Assembly (NCBI GenBank): GCA_022813625.1
Contig: JAKLMB010000004.1
Coordinates: forward strand, 1,674,001 to 1,738,000
Length of the DNA stretch: 64,000 nt
Source of the DNA: Aaosphaeria pasadenensis
Taxonomy: Eukaryota > Ascomycota > Dothideomycetes > Pleosporales
Reading direction: 5' to 3'
Shown: positions 1 to 12,590 of the stretch, one piece after another
How positions within the stretch are numbered: the stretch's first letter is position 1
Layout: every line of letters starts with the position of its first letter
Notes under the pieces: generated by a model
Database searches by the model: none
Seen by the model: only the letters and a program-made list of their open reading frames with translations
What the model was told of the DNA's origin: nothing
Program-made: the position numbers and the translations under genes

Positions 1-471
1 CGCCGGATCATCTGTATCATACCAATCGGCCAGAATACGGCCATCTGGCGTTCTCGTGGGTGCTATTGGTCTGGATTGTGTTCGATCTAACATCGCGGAG
101 TTGCCTTCCTCGAGCCTGTCTGGTGTCTGTGGGTGTGTTTGTATTCGGGATGCATGTGATGAGGTGGATCGCACCGCGTTCAGGCCGTTGATTTCAGCTG
201 TAGACGAAGTACGTCTCGGGCTGGAATCAGTGTCTCTGGGATCGGACGCTTCATGGTCGGCATCAGATCCCTCATGAGAATCACTCGCGTTAGGTGTCGG
301 TCCATCGAGCTGTGCCTCCAGAACCTTCTCATTCACTGGGGCTTGATCTCTGTCATAGTCATGGGGACATTTGAAGTCTGCTTTCTCTTCTGGATAGAGG
401 AATACTCTATTTTTGGTGATAAAGCGCACAGCTTGGCCGAACGGCGCATCACGTATAAGATCTGCAACCAT
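1..471 (-). CDS. MFS transporter, DHA1 drug/polyamine type, 5' part only (runs off the left edge)
   Basis: The minus strand is open from an ATG at 471 to the window edge, giving the first 157 residues of a longer protein. The N-terminus reads MVADLIRDAPFGQAVRF and is followed by a YPEEKADF stretch, a long Ser/Thr/Asp-rich tail, and ILADWYDTDDPA at the edge. That order (short amphipathic start, YPEE, then W-Y-x-x-D-D-P just before the first membrane helix) is typical of fungal drug:H+ antiporters of the fluconazole-resistance/polyamine group in the plasma membrane. No membrane segment is inside the window, so the assignment rests on N-terminal motifs only. The stretch from 472 onward contains its promoter. 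Substrate cannot be inferred. Confidence 0.75.
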   Translation of the reverse strand, partial: MVADLIRDAPFGQAVRFITKNRVFLYPEEKADFKCPHDYDRDQAPVNEKVLEAQLDGPTPNASDSHEGSDADHEASDPRDTDSSPRRTSSTAEINGLNAVRSTSSHASRIQTHPQTPDRLEEGNSAMLDRTQSRPIAPTRTPDGRILADWYDTDDPA

Positions 472-2671
472 TTCTGATGAAGTGATACAAGAATACGAAA
501 TTGTAAGTCAAGAAACTGGCTGTGCATAAGACTTAAGATCTTATTGAATATTTATGAGACACTGACGACCTAGTTTCACCATTAAGTATACTAATCCATT
601 CATCGTCTATTCTATTGTCGAGTCATATTAACAAAGCTATCTTACTTGGCGCACGCAGATAATGACCAAGCAATATCTCCGATGAATGTATCATGATACT
701 TCATACAGTCCGAAGAGCGAGAGAATGTAGGCATGACAGCTTGCGGACACTAGATAGCTCCGGAACCACGCGGTGTTGTTAAGCGCTAAGGCCTGGCGAA
801 GGCTTGATTACTTTAGGGCTGATACAAGATGGTCGATCACAGTAAGACAATGGAAGCCAACGCATATACGTACATTAGCACTCGGAGGGTTTTATGGCAG
901 AGTCGCTGTTCGGCCTTTGTTTCCTTTGGTGCCTAGCTGTTGGTATGGTGTTTACTGAACTAAGGCTTAGTCTAGACTGGCCGTGGGCCTAAGCAGCTCG
1001 GAATTAAGTATTGCGAGCATTGTCAAGAAGCAGCGAAGAGCGAATCTTCCGTATCGCTTATAGGTTGATAGTAGATACTAAAATCTTGAGTGGCGTACGC
1101 TACAACAACTAACGATCTTGGTTCGTACAATGACAAAGCTCCAATGGGTGAACTGAGTTGATCTTACTACTAGCGCTGAGTGACGCAAAGACTTACAAGT
1201 AGTTGGCACATGAGTCTATTCTCAATGAGATGCAATGGAACAAGCCCACTCGTACCTCGTAGGGGCATGGGCGTAAGACCTAAGTACGAGAAGTGACGTT
1301 AATATGCCAGTTGGTCTGACAACTAGTGCAAAACCACTATGGTCCGAAGACATTATCGATAACGTTATTGCCCGCATAGAAGTCTGATTGGGGTATGTAT
1401 ATGAAAGGCCTTTGTTGCAATTAGGTGTACGTAGCGATCGATTTTCTGCTCGTCCGTGAAATTCGATATCCCTTTCCGGCGAGGGCTCCCATGTTCCTAT
1501 AGGACTTAAGCGGGCTTCTGCACTCTAAAGCCGACAATAATCATGAGTGTTGGGAGATTGTATTTTACCCAGCCGAACACGGTATAGGGGGACGTAATTG
1601 GCATGGATGATACGGTGCGGTGTTCAACGCAGACATTAGACCACCGTTACGTCTGCATCAACGTCTTCCAATGCGGAGTCTTTATACCGGACGGGGCAAG
1701 GCGAATCCGGCAGATTGCTTGCAGGGTGCACGTGGGATGGATGTCCGAGATTTGGCAGAATGAATGTCCTTGTAGAGACGCGTGTCCTGTTCGTGGTGAT
1801 TGACTGCAAGCACGGAGTAATGACGGTAATTCTCGTCAAGGGCGTGATTGATATTGAACCACAGCAGGCGGCAGGGCAATGTTTCTTATATTAGCGCAGA
1901 AATGCTCCAACTACAAGGAACCTGGAGAATAGGCGAGATACAAGCGTATTTCACGCATCAGTACGGAGTACTCCGTACAATAAAATCCATGCCAACGACT
2001 GCTCTTCAAAAACGCGATTCGTAAACGCAATCAACGTGGGACGACACGGACGAGCGGAGGCTGCAAAGTGTGATTGAAGGTGATTTTCGCTCTATTGAGT
2101 CGAAGTAAAAGCTGAGATTTGCGCATTGACTTGATGATGACAATGCGAGAACTGTCTGTGTATGTGGATGCGATGTTTTAGTTGATATCATTTTGAGAGC
2201 TACAAACTTCGAAGTATGAGATGGAAAGGAAGATTGGGAGATTGTCTCCGTTAGTCCCAATTGGTGTCTAGTGCGGGCGGAAGAAGGCGGGGTGGGGCAG
2301 GGGTCCATCCCATGTGTCGAGTGGGCCCGTGCTTGACATCAACAACATGGCCACGATCGAATTGACATCAACAACACGCAAACAGTCCGCATGTCGCAAG
2401 TATTCAGTCAGCCGATTAAATAAATTATGTTGTTATTTTTTGCATTTCGAACCATCTAATTTGCTTCCTGCTTGTTCCCGTGTCTCACCAATGGCTTGTC
2501 CGTGACAATTAACCCCTGTGGCAGGAAGGCGAGAAAAGCAGGTGGTTGGACAACCAGCCTCAGCAAAACCCAACCACCACATACAACAAAAGTGGCCCTG
2601 CAGCCGGTCTTCCGCTTGACGATGCATTTCCACACCATTTCGATATCCATTTAGCGTCTTGTACGAGCGAC
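472..2671. other. gene-free stretch, no convincing coding sequence
   Basis: Only short open frames without family resemblance or splice-linked continuation are present on either strand. It holds the upstream region of the left-edge transporter and, at its right end, that of the DUF3433 gene. A perfect 16-bp palindrome TACGGAGTACTCCGTA lies near 1962-1977. I see no RNA gene or transposon structure. Confidence 0.6.
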
Positions 2672-5502
2672 ATGAGTTTGGAGTCCCCCTTCCAGCTCAA
2701 GCATACTAACGGTACGTACTCCATCCGCTCAATCGACCTCAGCGCCCTCGCCGCATCACTCTGAGCAAGGCGCACCGCATACTTTCGTCTGATCCTATAT
2801 TGACCCATTCTCCCACAGTCAGCCGTCCACGCCTGTCACATTCAGATTCGAAGCAGAGTATTACAGCCTCCGAAGGCTACTATTCTGTTCACTCTGCGTC
2901 TTCCGAAATTCCAACGAGCGAGAGTGATGAGCGATCGAGGCCAAGTCCTGCCAAATATCATACGCCTCCATCACACCACCGCACTCCCACCCAAAGCCAT
3001 GAGCATCTAGCTCTCAATTCGGATATTCCATCAACACATCTTAAGGGCGTAGGCATTCCACGACAGCAGCCTCAGTCCCCGGGGCAGCCACCGCTCACCC
3101 AGGACCATCATCATCAATCACCTACAGTCTCAACGATCGCCGAGGAAAGACCAGAGACACAACAAGGGAGAAACTCGCGACACTTCGATATGGATTCGGA
3201 ATCGCTTGCAACCACACCGGGAATGGATGATACTCCATATATTCGTTTTGCTATCGACCAGCTCACTCGTGATGAAGAGGTTCGAGGCTCTCGCGCTTAT
3301 CCTCAGCCCTCTGTCCCGGAGGATTATCCCGTGGAACGAATGGTTCCCGATGATGGCTTAGGTTATATGCAGCAGGAACAGGAGCTACAACGAAAGCTTT
3401 CTCATCCACCGCCGCCCAAACCCAAGCAAATACCAGTGCGTAGTGGAGACGCGATCCCCCCGAGAGACGTCTTTGTCCCATTCCGACCATCACCCCAATC
3501 TCTCCCGCACGCACCTCTGAACTTTGTTCCGGCCATTCTTCGCCCTCTGTGGCTTGGACTCTTCATCCTAGCATGCTCCATAATGCTCGCGGCCCTTATA
3601 TTTGTCGCCATATATTCAAACCGGAGCGGAGGACTCGGCCTATGGGACTACAGGACATTTGGGGACGTCAGATACTTCGTCCTCGAATATCTACCCACTT
3701 TGCTCGGTATGGTCATCTTGGTGTGGCTGTTCCAAGTGCAAATTGCACTACAAAGGATCATTCCTTTTATGGCCATGACATCGGAGTCCACACAAAAGCG
3801 ATCGAATGCAGTCTTCATCGACTTGTACCCAATGCAATTCCTCGTACCGCGGTTGCAATATTTCAAAGCCGGACAACCCCTCTTTGGAGCCTTCTATCTC
3901 ATCTCATGGCTGTTCTACTGGACCATACCCCTTCTTGCATCAGCGTTCAATGTGCGATACGACACGAATGCACAATCGTGGAGGTGGCTCGCCGTGCAAG
4001 GGGTTGTTTGGGCTACTGCTGCTCTTTATATTCTCCTCATCATTGCGCTTCTGATGATTATGATCATCCTCCTTAGGACACAAACTGGGTTGAAGTGGGA
4101 CCCTCGTTCTCTGGCAGACATCATTGCTCTACTCGAGCGGTCCAACATCATGGGCGACTATGCTGGCTCTGAAACGTGGCAAAAACATGGCTTCAAGCAC
4201 CTAGGCGGTCGCAGTGACCGACTCGGGTACTGGAGCACCACAAGAAAGCCGAACGACGTCTTCTATGGAATTGGTGAGGAAGGTGCTGACACAAGACGAT
4301 ACTCTGTCGAGCAGGGTCGCATTCGAGAGAAGGGCCCCGAACGGTCATCATTCCCTGACGCCACTTCGCAAGGTGACCAGCAGCCAGGCGACTTCTCTAT
4401 CCGCATGGACATCAGGAGCGAGAGGGTTCGTCTACGGTATCTGCCTTGGTACCTTAGAGATACCTCCGTCATTGCATGGATTGTCACGGTCGTTGTGCTC
4501 TTGGTCGCTTTCTTAGTGGTGTCGTTTGTCAACAGTGCTGCGCGCCTTGGGTTCCTTCCACAGGTTTTTGCACGCACCGATGCTTCTGGTTTCTCCGCCT
4601 CCAACTTCCTTTACTCCTTCGTTCCAGCGTTCATCGGCCAGTTTTTCTTCCTTGCCATCCTCACCTACGATTATTCTCTCCGCAATCTTCGACCGTACAT
4701 GGCCCTCTCTTCCAAGGGCGGCGCCACGGCCGAACAGTCGTTGTTAGTCGACTATTCCTCCAGACTCCCCCTTTCGGCCACACTCGCCGCTCTGGAGAAC
4801 AAGCATTATCAAAACGCCGTCTTATCCCTGGTTTCCCTCTGCTCAACCGCCATCCCTGTTCTCGCTGGTGGCTGCTTCTGGACGCAATGGTACACCGAGG
4901 GCAACGTCGTGCGGGTGGCAGCCGACCTCCCAGGATACTATGCCCTCTGCGTCTTTCTCGCACTATATGCTGTTGGCGCTGTGGCCCTCCTCCCCTCTCG
5001 CCGCAGAGCAGCTCTACCGCATGAGTCTAACACGATATCCGAAATCATAAGTTGGGTCTACCAATCCCAAATCATCACCGACCGTGCCTTCGCGCGCCCA
5101 CAAACAAAGTCTCAGCTTGTGGCGCGACTGATGGGCTCCGCATACCTCGACCGCACATGGGCGCAGTCCTTGTCGTCCCTCCTCCGACCGAGCCGCAACA
5201 ACCTCCGCAGCGAGTCACCCCAGGACGATGCCACGGAGAAAGCAGCCCGCCACCATCACGCAAGGAAAGGCAAGGCCCACAAGCGCGCTCCTTCGGTCGA
5301 CGAAATGATGACAGCAAACGAGAAACGAGTCTCCGTCCTGGAGCCCGGCACCATCCGCTACGGCTTCGGCATCCACGTCGGCCGCGACGGCCTCGAGCAC
5401 CTGGGCATCGACCGGGTGTCCAGAGGAGGTGCGCGCAGCGGCCGCGAACTCGTCATTTACGAGGAGCAGCGCGATAGAGATTGGGCCGCGGGCGAAGTCT
5501 GA
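2672..5502 (+). CDS. DUF3433-family multi-spanning membrane protein
   Basis: Two exons, 2672-2711 and 2819-5502 (intron 2712-2818, GTACGT...CACAG), give 907 residues. The first 250 residues are disordered and rich in Ser, Pro and His. Membrane segments then fall near residues 254-278, 297-322, 367-390, 402-430, 561-585, 609-631, 675-700 and 719-738, arranged as two similar halves split by a charged loop. The run around LWLGLFILACSIMLAALIF followed by a GLGLWDYRTFGDVRY loop matches the fungal DUF3433 pattern as I know it. The tail is basic, His-rich and cytosolic. The start at 2672 uses a 13-codon first exon joined in frame; an in-frame ATG lies upstream at 2546, and an ATG at 2800 falls inside the intron. 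Function is unknown; proteins of this type are predicted surface or endomembrane proteins. Confidence 0.85.
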
Positions 5503-6505
5503 TAACCCCCTATCGATCGACCCGTTGTCCGTCATCTCTATACCCTCTTCCAACGCATACTTTTTTTTCACCACGCAGCGTTCAAGCATGTTGTCTTAAA
5601 ACTGCATATGATATCACACTTTGTATTAATCCGCATCTTCTTTCTTACTTCTTCTCTATTCTCTCCTCACGCTTTATCGCGTTTCATCTTTACAAACGGG
5701 AGGCATTCTAGCATTTACAAACAAAAACTTCGGTCTCGCGTTTTCTGAGCGAGCGAGCAGCGAAGCGAGCTTCATGCAAAGGCAAAGTCATCGGCGTTTT
5801 CTTTTTTTTGGGGGGTTTCATCGCTTCGTTTCTTTTCTTTTACTTCTTTTCTCGTACTATACCACCACCACCACTCACGTTTTTGCACATATATGACGGG
5901 AGCGAGAGCAGCAGCAGAGAAGGAGATTTTACGATAATGATGCGAAGCTTCGCTCGGTATGAAGATCAAGAGCATGGCGTGATGATAGATATTTAATCAA
6001 GGCTACGAAGATGGAAATGAGGATGAGAGGGAGAACGAAATGAAACATGAATCTTTATCATCGCATGGAATGGATTCGGCTCAATGTGAATACCTATCGT
6101 TCGTTATTACTTCAGTTGCTGACACACAATGACATTGCTCAGTAGCCATAGTCACAAAACAATCTTCACGACATAGGAGCTCAAGCACGGTTTCAGGAAT
6201 TCTTTCTTCATTGTATGTACGTGATTACCGATCTATCTAGCCATTCATGGATGTCAGGAGAGACACGATATTCAAGGCGATTTCTCGATCACGTACTCGT
6301 AGGATCTTCAATCCAGGGTAATCTCAAGCCATCCATCGGGGAAACGTCGTTATACGACATCTTCAGGTGAGCGAGTGATGGCTTGTGGGCATTGGGGAAT
6401 GGCTCGTTGGTATCGGAAGCCTTGCAAAGACGTCCTGCTTGTTCGGAAGGAATCGTGCCTCGACAAAGTGGAATAGAGTCATGGCCTCTTCCGCTGCTCA
6501 AGCAA
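5503..6505. other. intergenic, convergent 3' ends
   Basis: Space between the stop codons of the DUF3433 gene and the helicase gene. It holds T-rich and CT-rich tracts (about 5625-5690 and 5800-5860) that suit 3' untranslated regions, plus a short GAGCGAGCGAGCAGCGAAGCG repeat around 5747-5768. No gene is seen. Confidence 0.55.
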
Positions 6506-8569
6506 TTACCAAGACTCAAACTTGTTGGCGCCATCACCAGCATCGGCAGAAGCGTCGCCAGAATTGTCGCCGAAACCACTATCGAAGCCGCTACCAGAAG
6601 TGTCGCCGAAACCACTATCGAAGCCACCACCAGAAGCGTCGCCGAAGCCGCCACCGAAGCCGGCAGCATCTCCATCCTCATCCTCATCGTCAGTGCCGTC
6701 ATGCCACTCGAGGTTCTTGGGGTCTGCGGGGATTCTGTCCTGGAGGAAATCGGGGACCTGCTGCTCGGACTCTAGAAGGATCTTGACCAGATCTTCAGCG
6801 ATATCCTCGTTGCGCTCGTTGTAGAAGGAGGTCGCCATGCCTTCGTTGCCGATACGAGCAGTCCGGCCGATACGGTGAATATACTCCGTAATGCCATCGT
6901 GCTGGGTAGAAGGCAAGTCGTAGTTGATGATATGCTTCACGTTGGCGACGTCAAGACCACGCGCAGATACGCCTGTAGCAATCAAGATGGGGGCTTTGGC
7001 AGTACGGAAGGAGCGCCTGTAGTAGTAAGTATATTTGCTGGCAAGGGAGAAACGTAGCTGTAAATCTCCGCTTAAGATCATGCACTTACAGGGCATCCTC
7101 ACGCTCACGCTGGGTGCGGTCGGAGTGGAGTGAGGTGGTCGGCAAACCCCGGTTATAGAGGAAGTCGTCAACGGAGTCACACTTGATCTTGGTGTTGACG
7201 AAGACCAGTGTGCGCTGGGCGGGACCCGACTTGATAAGGTCGAAGACAGCCTGATCTTTCTGGGACTCTTCGACATAGACCACACTCTGCGTGATGTTCT
7301 TGTGGGTGCTTCCAACACGACCGACCTTGATGCGAACATAGTCCTCATCCATGTACTCGCGAGCCAGGCGGCGCGCTTCCTTGGGGAAGGTCGCGGAGAA
7401 CATCATGTAGGTATGATCGCTATCAGCGTTCATATCTGTTCAAGACTGTCAGTTAAGGATCAAAAGTGGGTCTGAGTTGCGGGAAAACGAACCTGGGCCA
7501 TTGAAGAGTCTCTCCATAGCCTCCTCCCAGCCAGCAGAGAGCAGCTCGTCTGCTTCATCGATGATTGTAAACTTCAACCGATGGAAGGAGAGCAACTTGT
7601 CATTCTGTATGAAGTCCATGAGACGACCCGGGGTGGCGATGAGGACATCGCAGCCCATCTCGAGGGACTCACGCTGGCCACGGGAAGGGGCACCGCCATA
7701 AATGACACAAGGACGGAGCATGGTCCGGTAGCAGAGGCGCCGAGCCTCGTCGAAGATCTGGCAAGCTAGCTCACGAGTCGGGCAGACAACTAGAACGAGT
7801 GGCTCGGCTCGAACTCTATCAGTCATAGGGTTGTAGCGAGCGGGGTTAGGTCGAGGGGCCGCGAGCATTTTCGCCTTCCCCATGAGCTTGGAGAGCACTG
7901 GAAGAAGGTATGCTGCGGTTTTTCCAGAACCTTGTTCCTAGGTGTTAGTGTTTTTGTCTTGTGGAACTGTAGTGGGTGAACGAACCAGTCTGCGCAATGG
8001 CAACAACATCATGTCCAGTGAGCACAGCCGGAATCGTGTAACACTGGATCGGAGTCGGCTGAGTATACTTGCAAAGCTTGACATTGTCAAGCATCACAGG
8101 ATGCAGTCCAGCATCCTCGAACTGTACGTTGTTATGTTTGAATGAGATGACTAGACTGGGAGAGATGACTTACAGTGCGGACAGGGCGAATCGGGTTCTC
8201 AGCGTCAGTAGACATGACATCGACATGGAACTCGAGAGCTTTGATGGCACCGCCAGCACGAGCAATGTTGTCATCGAGGAAGAGCTCGCTCTCGAGAGCC
8301 TCGTTCCTGGGAGCGACATCACCAAACTCATCGTCCCATTCGTAGACAGCGGCGTTACCAAGCCAGGCGACGCCATCACGAGCGTCAGGCGCACCCTCAC
8401 CAGCTTGGACCGAGCTATAGTTGAAGGGAACGGGGTTGTTCCAACCTCTCTCGGCGAAGACGACAAGGTTCTCGGCGAGCTCCTTCTTGCGAGCCTCGGC
8501 CGCGGCATCCTGGATGGCAGTAGTCGCCTCGGGCGGGGTCACCTCTGGAGCAGATCCCGAATCAGACAT
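6506..8569 (-). CDS. DEAD-box ATP-dependent RNA helicase, DED1/DDX3/Vasa subfamily
   Basis: Five exons (8569-8174, 8121-7986, 7930-7493, 7435-7090, 7016-6506) join into 608 residues. All helicase motifs are visible in order: Q motif (YTQPTPIQ), motif I AQTGSGKT, Ia PTRELACQ, II DEAD, III SAT, IV LVFVNTK, V ARGLDV and VI HRIGRTAR. The segment VGRVGSTHKNITQ is typical of the DED1/DDX3/Vasa branch, which unwinds mRNA during translation initiation or in RNP granules. The N-terminus is short and acidic and lacks the Arg/Gly-rich, eIF4E-binding start of true Ded1, so this looks like a paralogue. The C-terminus carries Gly/Phe/Asp repeats of the type GGFDSGFGD. The second intron must end at AAG (7931) to keep motif I intact. 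The upstream DNA is strongly pyrimidine-rich on the coding strand, which suggests high expression. Confidence 0.92.
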
Positions 8570-10184
8570 AGTGATGGAGATTGGGAAGTGATGATTGAAT
8601 GTAAGAAATGGTCAATGAAGGCGGAGTGGGTAGGGCTAAGAAGCGTAGAACGAAGGTGAGAGAAGTTGGCTATCGTTGCTGCTGTTGATGTAGCTCAGGG
8701 AGCTGGGTAGGGGGTAGTGAGTGAGAGGAAGAGAGAAGAGAAGTAAAACGAAGAAGAAGAGGGAGAGTAGAAGGTGGAGAGAAAAAGAGAGGAAGAAGGT
8801 GGGAGAGAGAAGGTGGGAGGTGTTTATATTAGGAAGGCGCGGCAGTGTGGGTGAGAGAAATGGTGCAAGACGCTTAGCGGCCCACGGACCACGACAAACA
8901 GTAGGTAAAGTAAAGGTAAACAAGAAGAGAAGGCAGAGATTGGTCGACTCTTGTAATCGTGAGATTGAGAGGGGGGGATTGAGGTGAGGTGAGTCTGGGA
9001 TGGACAGGGTGAGTGTAAGGTAGGTAGGTAGATGGTCACGTAGGTAGAGGTTTGCTCCCTTCGAGGGTCATATCTAGCGACATGAGCACGCCTCAGTGTC
9101 CTTGAACTGAAAGTAGCCTGGTAATTCTAATCATCTATAAAGCGTGTGTCTTTAGGCTATCTATAATGGGTTCGGAATCGTGCACTGTCGAAAGTCACCA
9201 TATGAGTGAATGTCCAGTCTTTGGGAGGTAAATGTGGCGATTTATTGCGATCCAGGAGGGCACCCAATCCCAGGAACCTTTCCGAGCTCTCGAGACTGAT
9301 ACATGTACTTAGATAAGGCTCATGGAAAATTGATCGGAAGATTTAAGTCACTGATGTAGTACATGGCTTGTTGTTGTTATGGCCCTCCTAAGGGCGGCGA
9401 ACCCCACATCAACCTGCCGCAGTGTGTTGTAATGACCAGAATCAGGCCAGCGGATCCATTCTCACTACCTCCTGGCACGGTGTATACTGTACGGCCACAC
9501 TTGAAAGGCCGGCGCGTTGATAGAAATAGTATGCGTAGTTGTGTATAGTTGGGAGCTGATAGAGTTGAGGTCAACACAGAGTAGCTTGGCTACTGTGCCG
9601 AGCACTTCGGGCACAGGCTTGTGGCAGATCGACCGTGTGGGGAATGTACTCTAGCAGTGTCTAGTAAGCTTCTAGTTGCTTGTCTCACCTGTAGTTGCAG
9701 GCGGCGGAGAAAACTTGGATTCTCGTCCTTCCCGTATGTTAGGTGGTTACTAAGAAGAGGACTATGCTTCCTCTGCTAGAGGGCAGAGAAGCCTCGCGAT
9801 GAGCCTCAACGGACAGGCATAGGATTCGCTGATAGCTGGCGCGCTGATTGATGATGTAGTGTTGATACGATTAGGATATGGGCGTGTCGGTGTTGGAATT
9901 ACCGGATTTGGGGCGGCGATCAGATCGCTTATGGCCAGCCAGCCGCGGATCAGCAGCCGCGTGCCCACCAACGTCATGGATGGCTAACATCTTCGCACTA
10001 TCCCACCTGGTCCCGTGTCGTCGCCGTATTCATGTTTTCCCTGTTTGGAGGACCTGGCTCGTCCGCCAGGTGATGATACCCGTAATTCATGGCCCTATCT
10101 CTCGAGAGGTATATACAACAGTGATGCCGACAGCCATCCCAAAGGGTCCCCGTTAATCTCACACACTTGCCAAACCTCATTATA
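8570..10184. promoter_or_regulatory. shared upstream region of the helicase and the potassium channel
   Basis: Divergent intergenic region. From about 8690 to 8830 the helicase coding strand is almost pure C/T, a CT-rich leader or promoter as seen in strongly expressed fungal genes. GGTA repeats occur at about 9017-9033. A TATATA at 10110-10115 lies 70 bp before the channel start. No coding sequence is convincing here. Confidence 0.5.
10110..10115 (+). promoter_or_regulatory. TATA box of the potassium channel gene
   Basis: TATATA stands 75 bp upstream of the channel ATG, a usual spacing for fungal genes. This rests on position and composition only. Confidence 0.35.
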
Positions 10185-12384
10185 ATGAGCCACATCGATC
10201 CTGGTTTGGATGAGCCTGCGCAGGAGGCTGCGCAAGACGTGGAGCAGAATGGAAAGAGCCAGGAGGAACAAAAACAGGTCGACGAGGAGGAGCAGACATT
10301 TCTCGATCCGAGCCGATGGTGGTTCGCATCTACCGCATGTCCGTTAATCGCTGGTACATTTGGGCCCATGGCAAACGCGTTCAGTGTATGCGCTTTGGTC
10401 GAAAAGTGGAGAGTCTACATACCAGCCGGCGCCGATGAAGCGCATGGGCTCAAGGTAGAGGATCCCAAATGGTGGGAAAGCCTCAATTTCGCTATCACTC
10501 AACGACTACTGACTCTTGGTATACAGGCTGATAGCGGTAAATTCGGTATCTCTTGTCTTTGCCCTGGTTGCGAACCTAGCTCTTCTGCTAAACATGGCTC
10601 GGCGGGTCTCTTTTGCAATCGCGCAACCCATAACAATCATCGGCTGGTATCTGGCTTCTTTCCTGCTTATCGTCTTGGTCTCTGTGGCATCCAGCGGGTC
10701 GTTTCGAATCCAGCCCAGGGAAGAGCATGCGCTCTCTCAAGCCTACTACTACGGAATAATCGCTGCATCTCTATACTTCATCATCTCCACGCTCATGATC
10801 ATCACGGTATACGGGGCCTATAAGGGTCATTATCCCAAGGAATTCCGACTCACCTCGAGCCAACGGACCCTGATGCTGCAGACCATCAGCTTTATGATCT
10901 ATCTACTGCTTGGTGCACTTGTCTTCTCGAAGATTGAGGGCTGGAACTTTCTGGACGGAGTCTACTGGGCGGACTTTACCTTGCTCACGGTGGGTATAGG
11001 AGGCGAATACGTGCCTACGACGCACACTGGGCGCTCATTACTGTTCCCTTTTGCCATCGGCGGTAAGCCTTTCACACTCTCGCCCTTGGGGTAGCTACTC
11101 ACTCTGTCAGGTATCGTAATGGTCGGTCTCGTCGTTGGATCTATCCGTTCTCTTGTCTTGGAGAGAGGAAAAGAGAAGATGTCTGCTCGATTCACAGAAC
11201 ACCAGCGCGAGCGTGCTATCTCATCGGTCAATTTTAAACGGGGCACCGTAAACCTCGGGATATTCCATACGATCCGCCTTCCAGGTGAAGCGGTTTCCGA
11301 GGTCGAGAGGCGAGAGCAGGAATTTCAGATCATGAGAAAGGTACAAACCACGGCGGAGCACAAGAGGCGATACACTGCGCTGGCAATGTCGTCGATCGCA
11401 GCTCTTACCCTGTGGTTCCTTGGCGCGGTGGTCTTCATGGAGTCTGAGAAACCTCAAGGATGGAGCTACTTCGTATCTCTTTACTTCGCATACACATCCC
11501 TGCTTACTATAGGGTATGGCGACTATACACTATCAAGCAATGCGGGGAAAGCCTTTTTTGTGTTTTGGAGTTTGCTTGCAGTGCCCACGCTCACAATACT
11601 AATCAGTAACATGGGCGATACGGTCATCAAATCCTTCAAAGACCTCACATTCTGGCTTGGATCATTCACGTTGCTTCCGGAGAAGCCCGATGCCAGGTCG
11701 AATCAACAGCCTCACTCGAAGCTGTCTGGGATCACAGGGCGCCTCGTACCCCGGGAAGAGAAACGCCGTTCCACCAAAGAGACACAAGTTGACAGAATAG
11801 CAAAACTCCTCGAAGCCGATGAACTGGAGGAGGCAGCGGAGGCGGGCGAGCGCGGCGACTCGATTCAACGGGACAGACATTTTTACCATTACATCCTGGT
11901 GAAGGAGATCAGGGGACTGATGCAAGACCTGGATGCGTCGCCGCCGAAGCAGTATTCATACGACGAATGGAAGTATTATCTTCGTCTAATTGGGGAGAGC
12001 GAGGATGACCCAACTCACCACAGAAGACCGAAATCAAGCCATAGCCGCAGCAGTAGTTCTCCAGATCTGGGTACCGCAGATGGTGGCGCAGATGACGACG
12101 CGAGCCAGGCCTGGAGTTGGCTTGGTGTACGAAGTCCGCTAATGGGCAGTACGCCAGAATCACAGTGGCTCCTACAAAGGCTATCGGAAACACTGGAAAA
12201 CGAGATGCGGCTGATGCATTCATCGCATCTGAGCAAACGCCAACAGCCGCCCCCGATATCCATGAATGATTTGAAAAGCAGGACAGAATCCTGCTCAGGA
12301 GTGGAGTCTGGAGCAAACGCGGAGAAGAGGATTGGCGTAGCCAGCGCCAGGAAAACGCAGGAGCGTCACCGACCGGGTGTTTGA
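10185..12384 (+). CDS. TOK1: TOK-type outwardly rectifying two-pore-domain potassium channel
   Basis: Three exons (10185-10471, 10527-11062, 11111-12384) encode 698 residues. The first intron uses GTGGGA...TACAG with branch point CTGAC; splicing restores the run DPKWLIAVNSVSLVFALVA that begins the second membrane segment. The protein has an acidic N-terminus, about eight membrane helices and two pore loops. Pore 1 has filter residues TVGIGGEY (250-257) and pore 2 has TIGYGD (407-412). This 8-helix/2-pore plan is unique to fungal TOK channels, which release K+ across the plasma membrane on depolarisation. The cytosolic C-terminal 250 residues are charged and Ser-rich, a likely site of regulation. 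The start was chosen as the first ATG in frame, 70 bp after a TATATA box. Confidence 0.93.
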
Positions 12385-12590
12385 ATGTTGCAAACGATAG
12401 CATCAAATGCCATTTCCTGGTGTTTGTAGAGCTTCACTAGGTAGCAGTTTGTTATTCAATTTCTGTCATTCAATGGCTAAGACGAAAGCTAAGGCGTGGC
12501 CGCGACGTATCTCACTCTCTCGCGGCGCCGCTCAGTAGCCTCAGAGAACAACCACAGAGACAGCAGGTACGGAGTACGAGAACGACAAAG

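Noticed and set aside
1962..1977. Perfect palindrome TACGGAGTACTCCGTA
   Set aside because: TACGGAGTA-type motifs recur in this window (near 12567, 16271 and 24751) and I believe they are common in ascomycete intergenic DNA, so I do not treat it as a special site.
2006..2308. 100-codon minus-strand frame
   Set aside because: Low-complexity Ser/Thr-rich frame without support, upstream of the DUF3433 gene.
3549..4076. 175-codon frame in another phase within the DUF3433 gene
   Set aside because: It overlaps the membrane segments of a supported gene and shows no domain.
6383..6786. Plus-strand frames with Ala/Ser and Arg/Ser repeats opposite the helicase C-terminus
   Set aside because: The repeats are the reverse reading of the Gly/Phe/Asp repeat of the helicase.
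9592..9616. Hairpin CTGTGCC...GGCACAG
   Set aside because: A 7-bp stem in fungal intergenic DNA is expected by chance and has no terminator meaning here.
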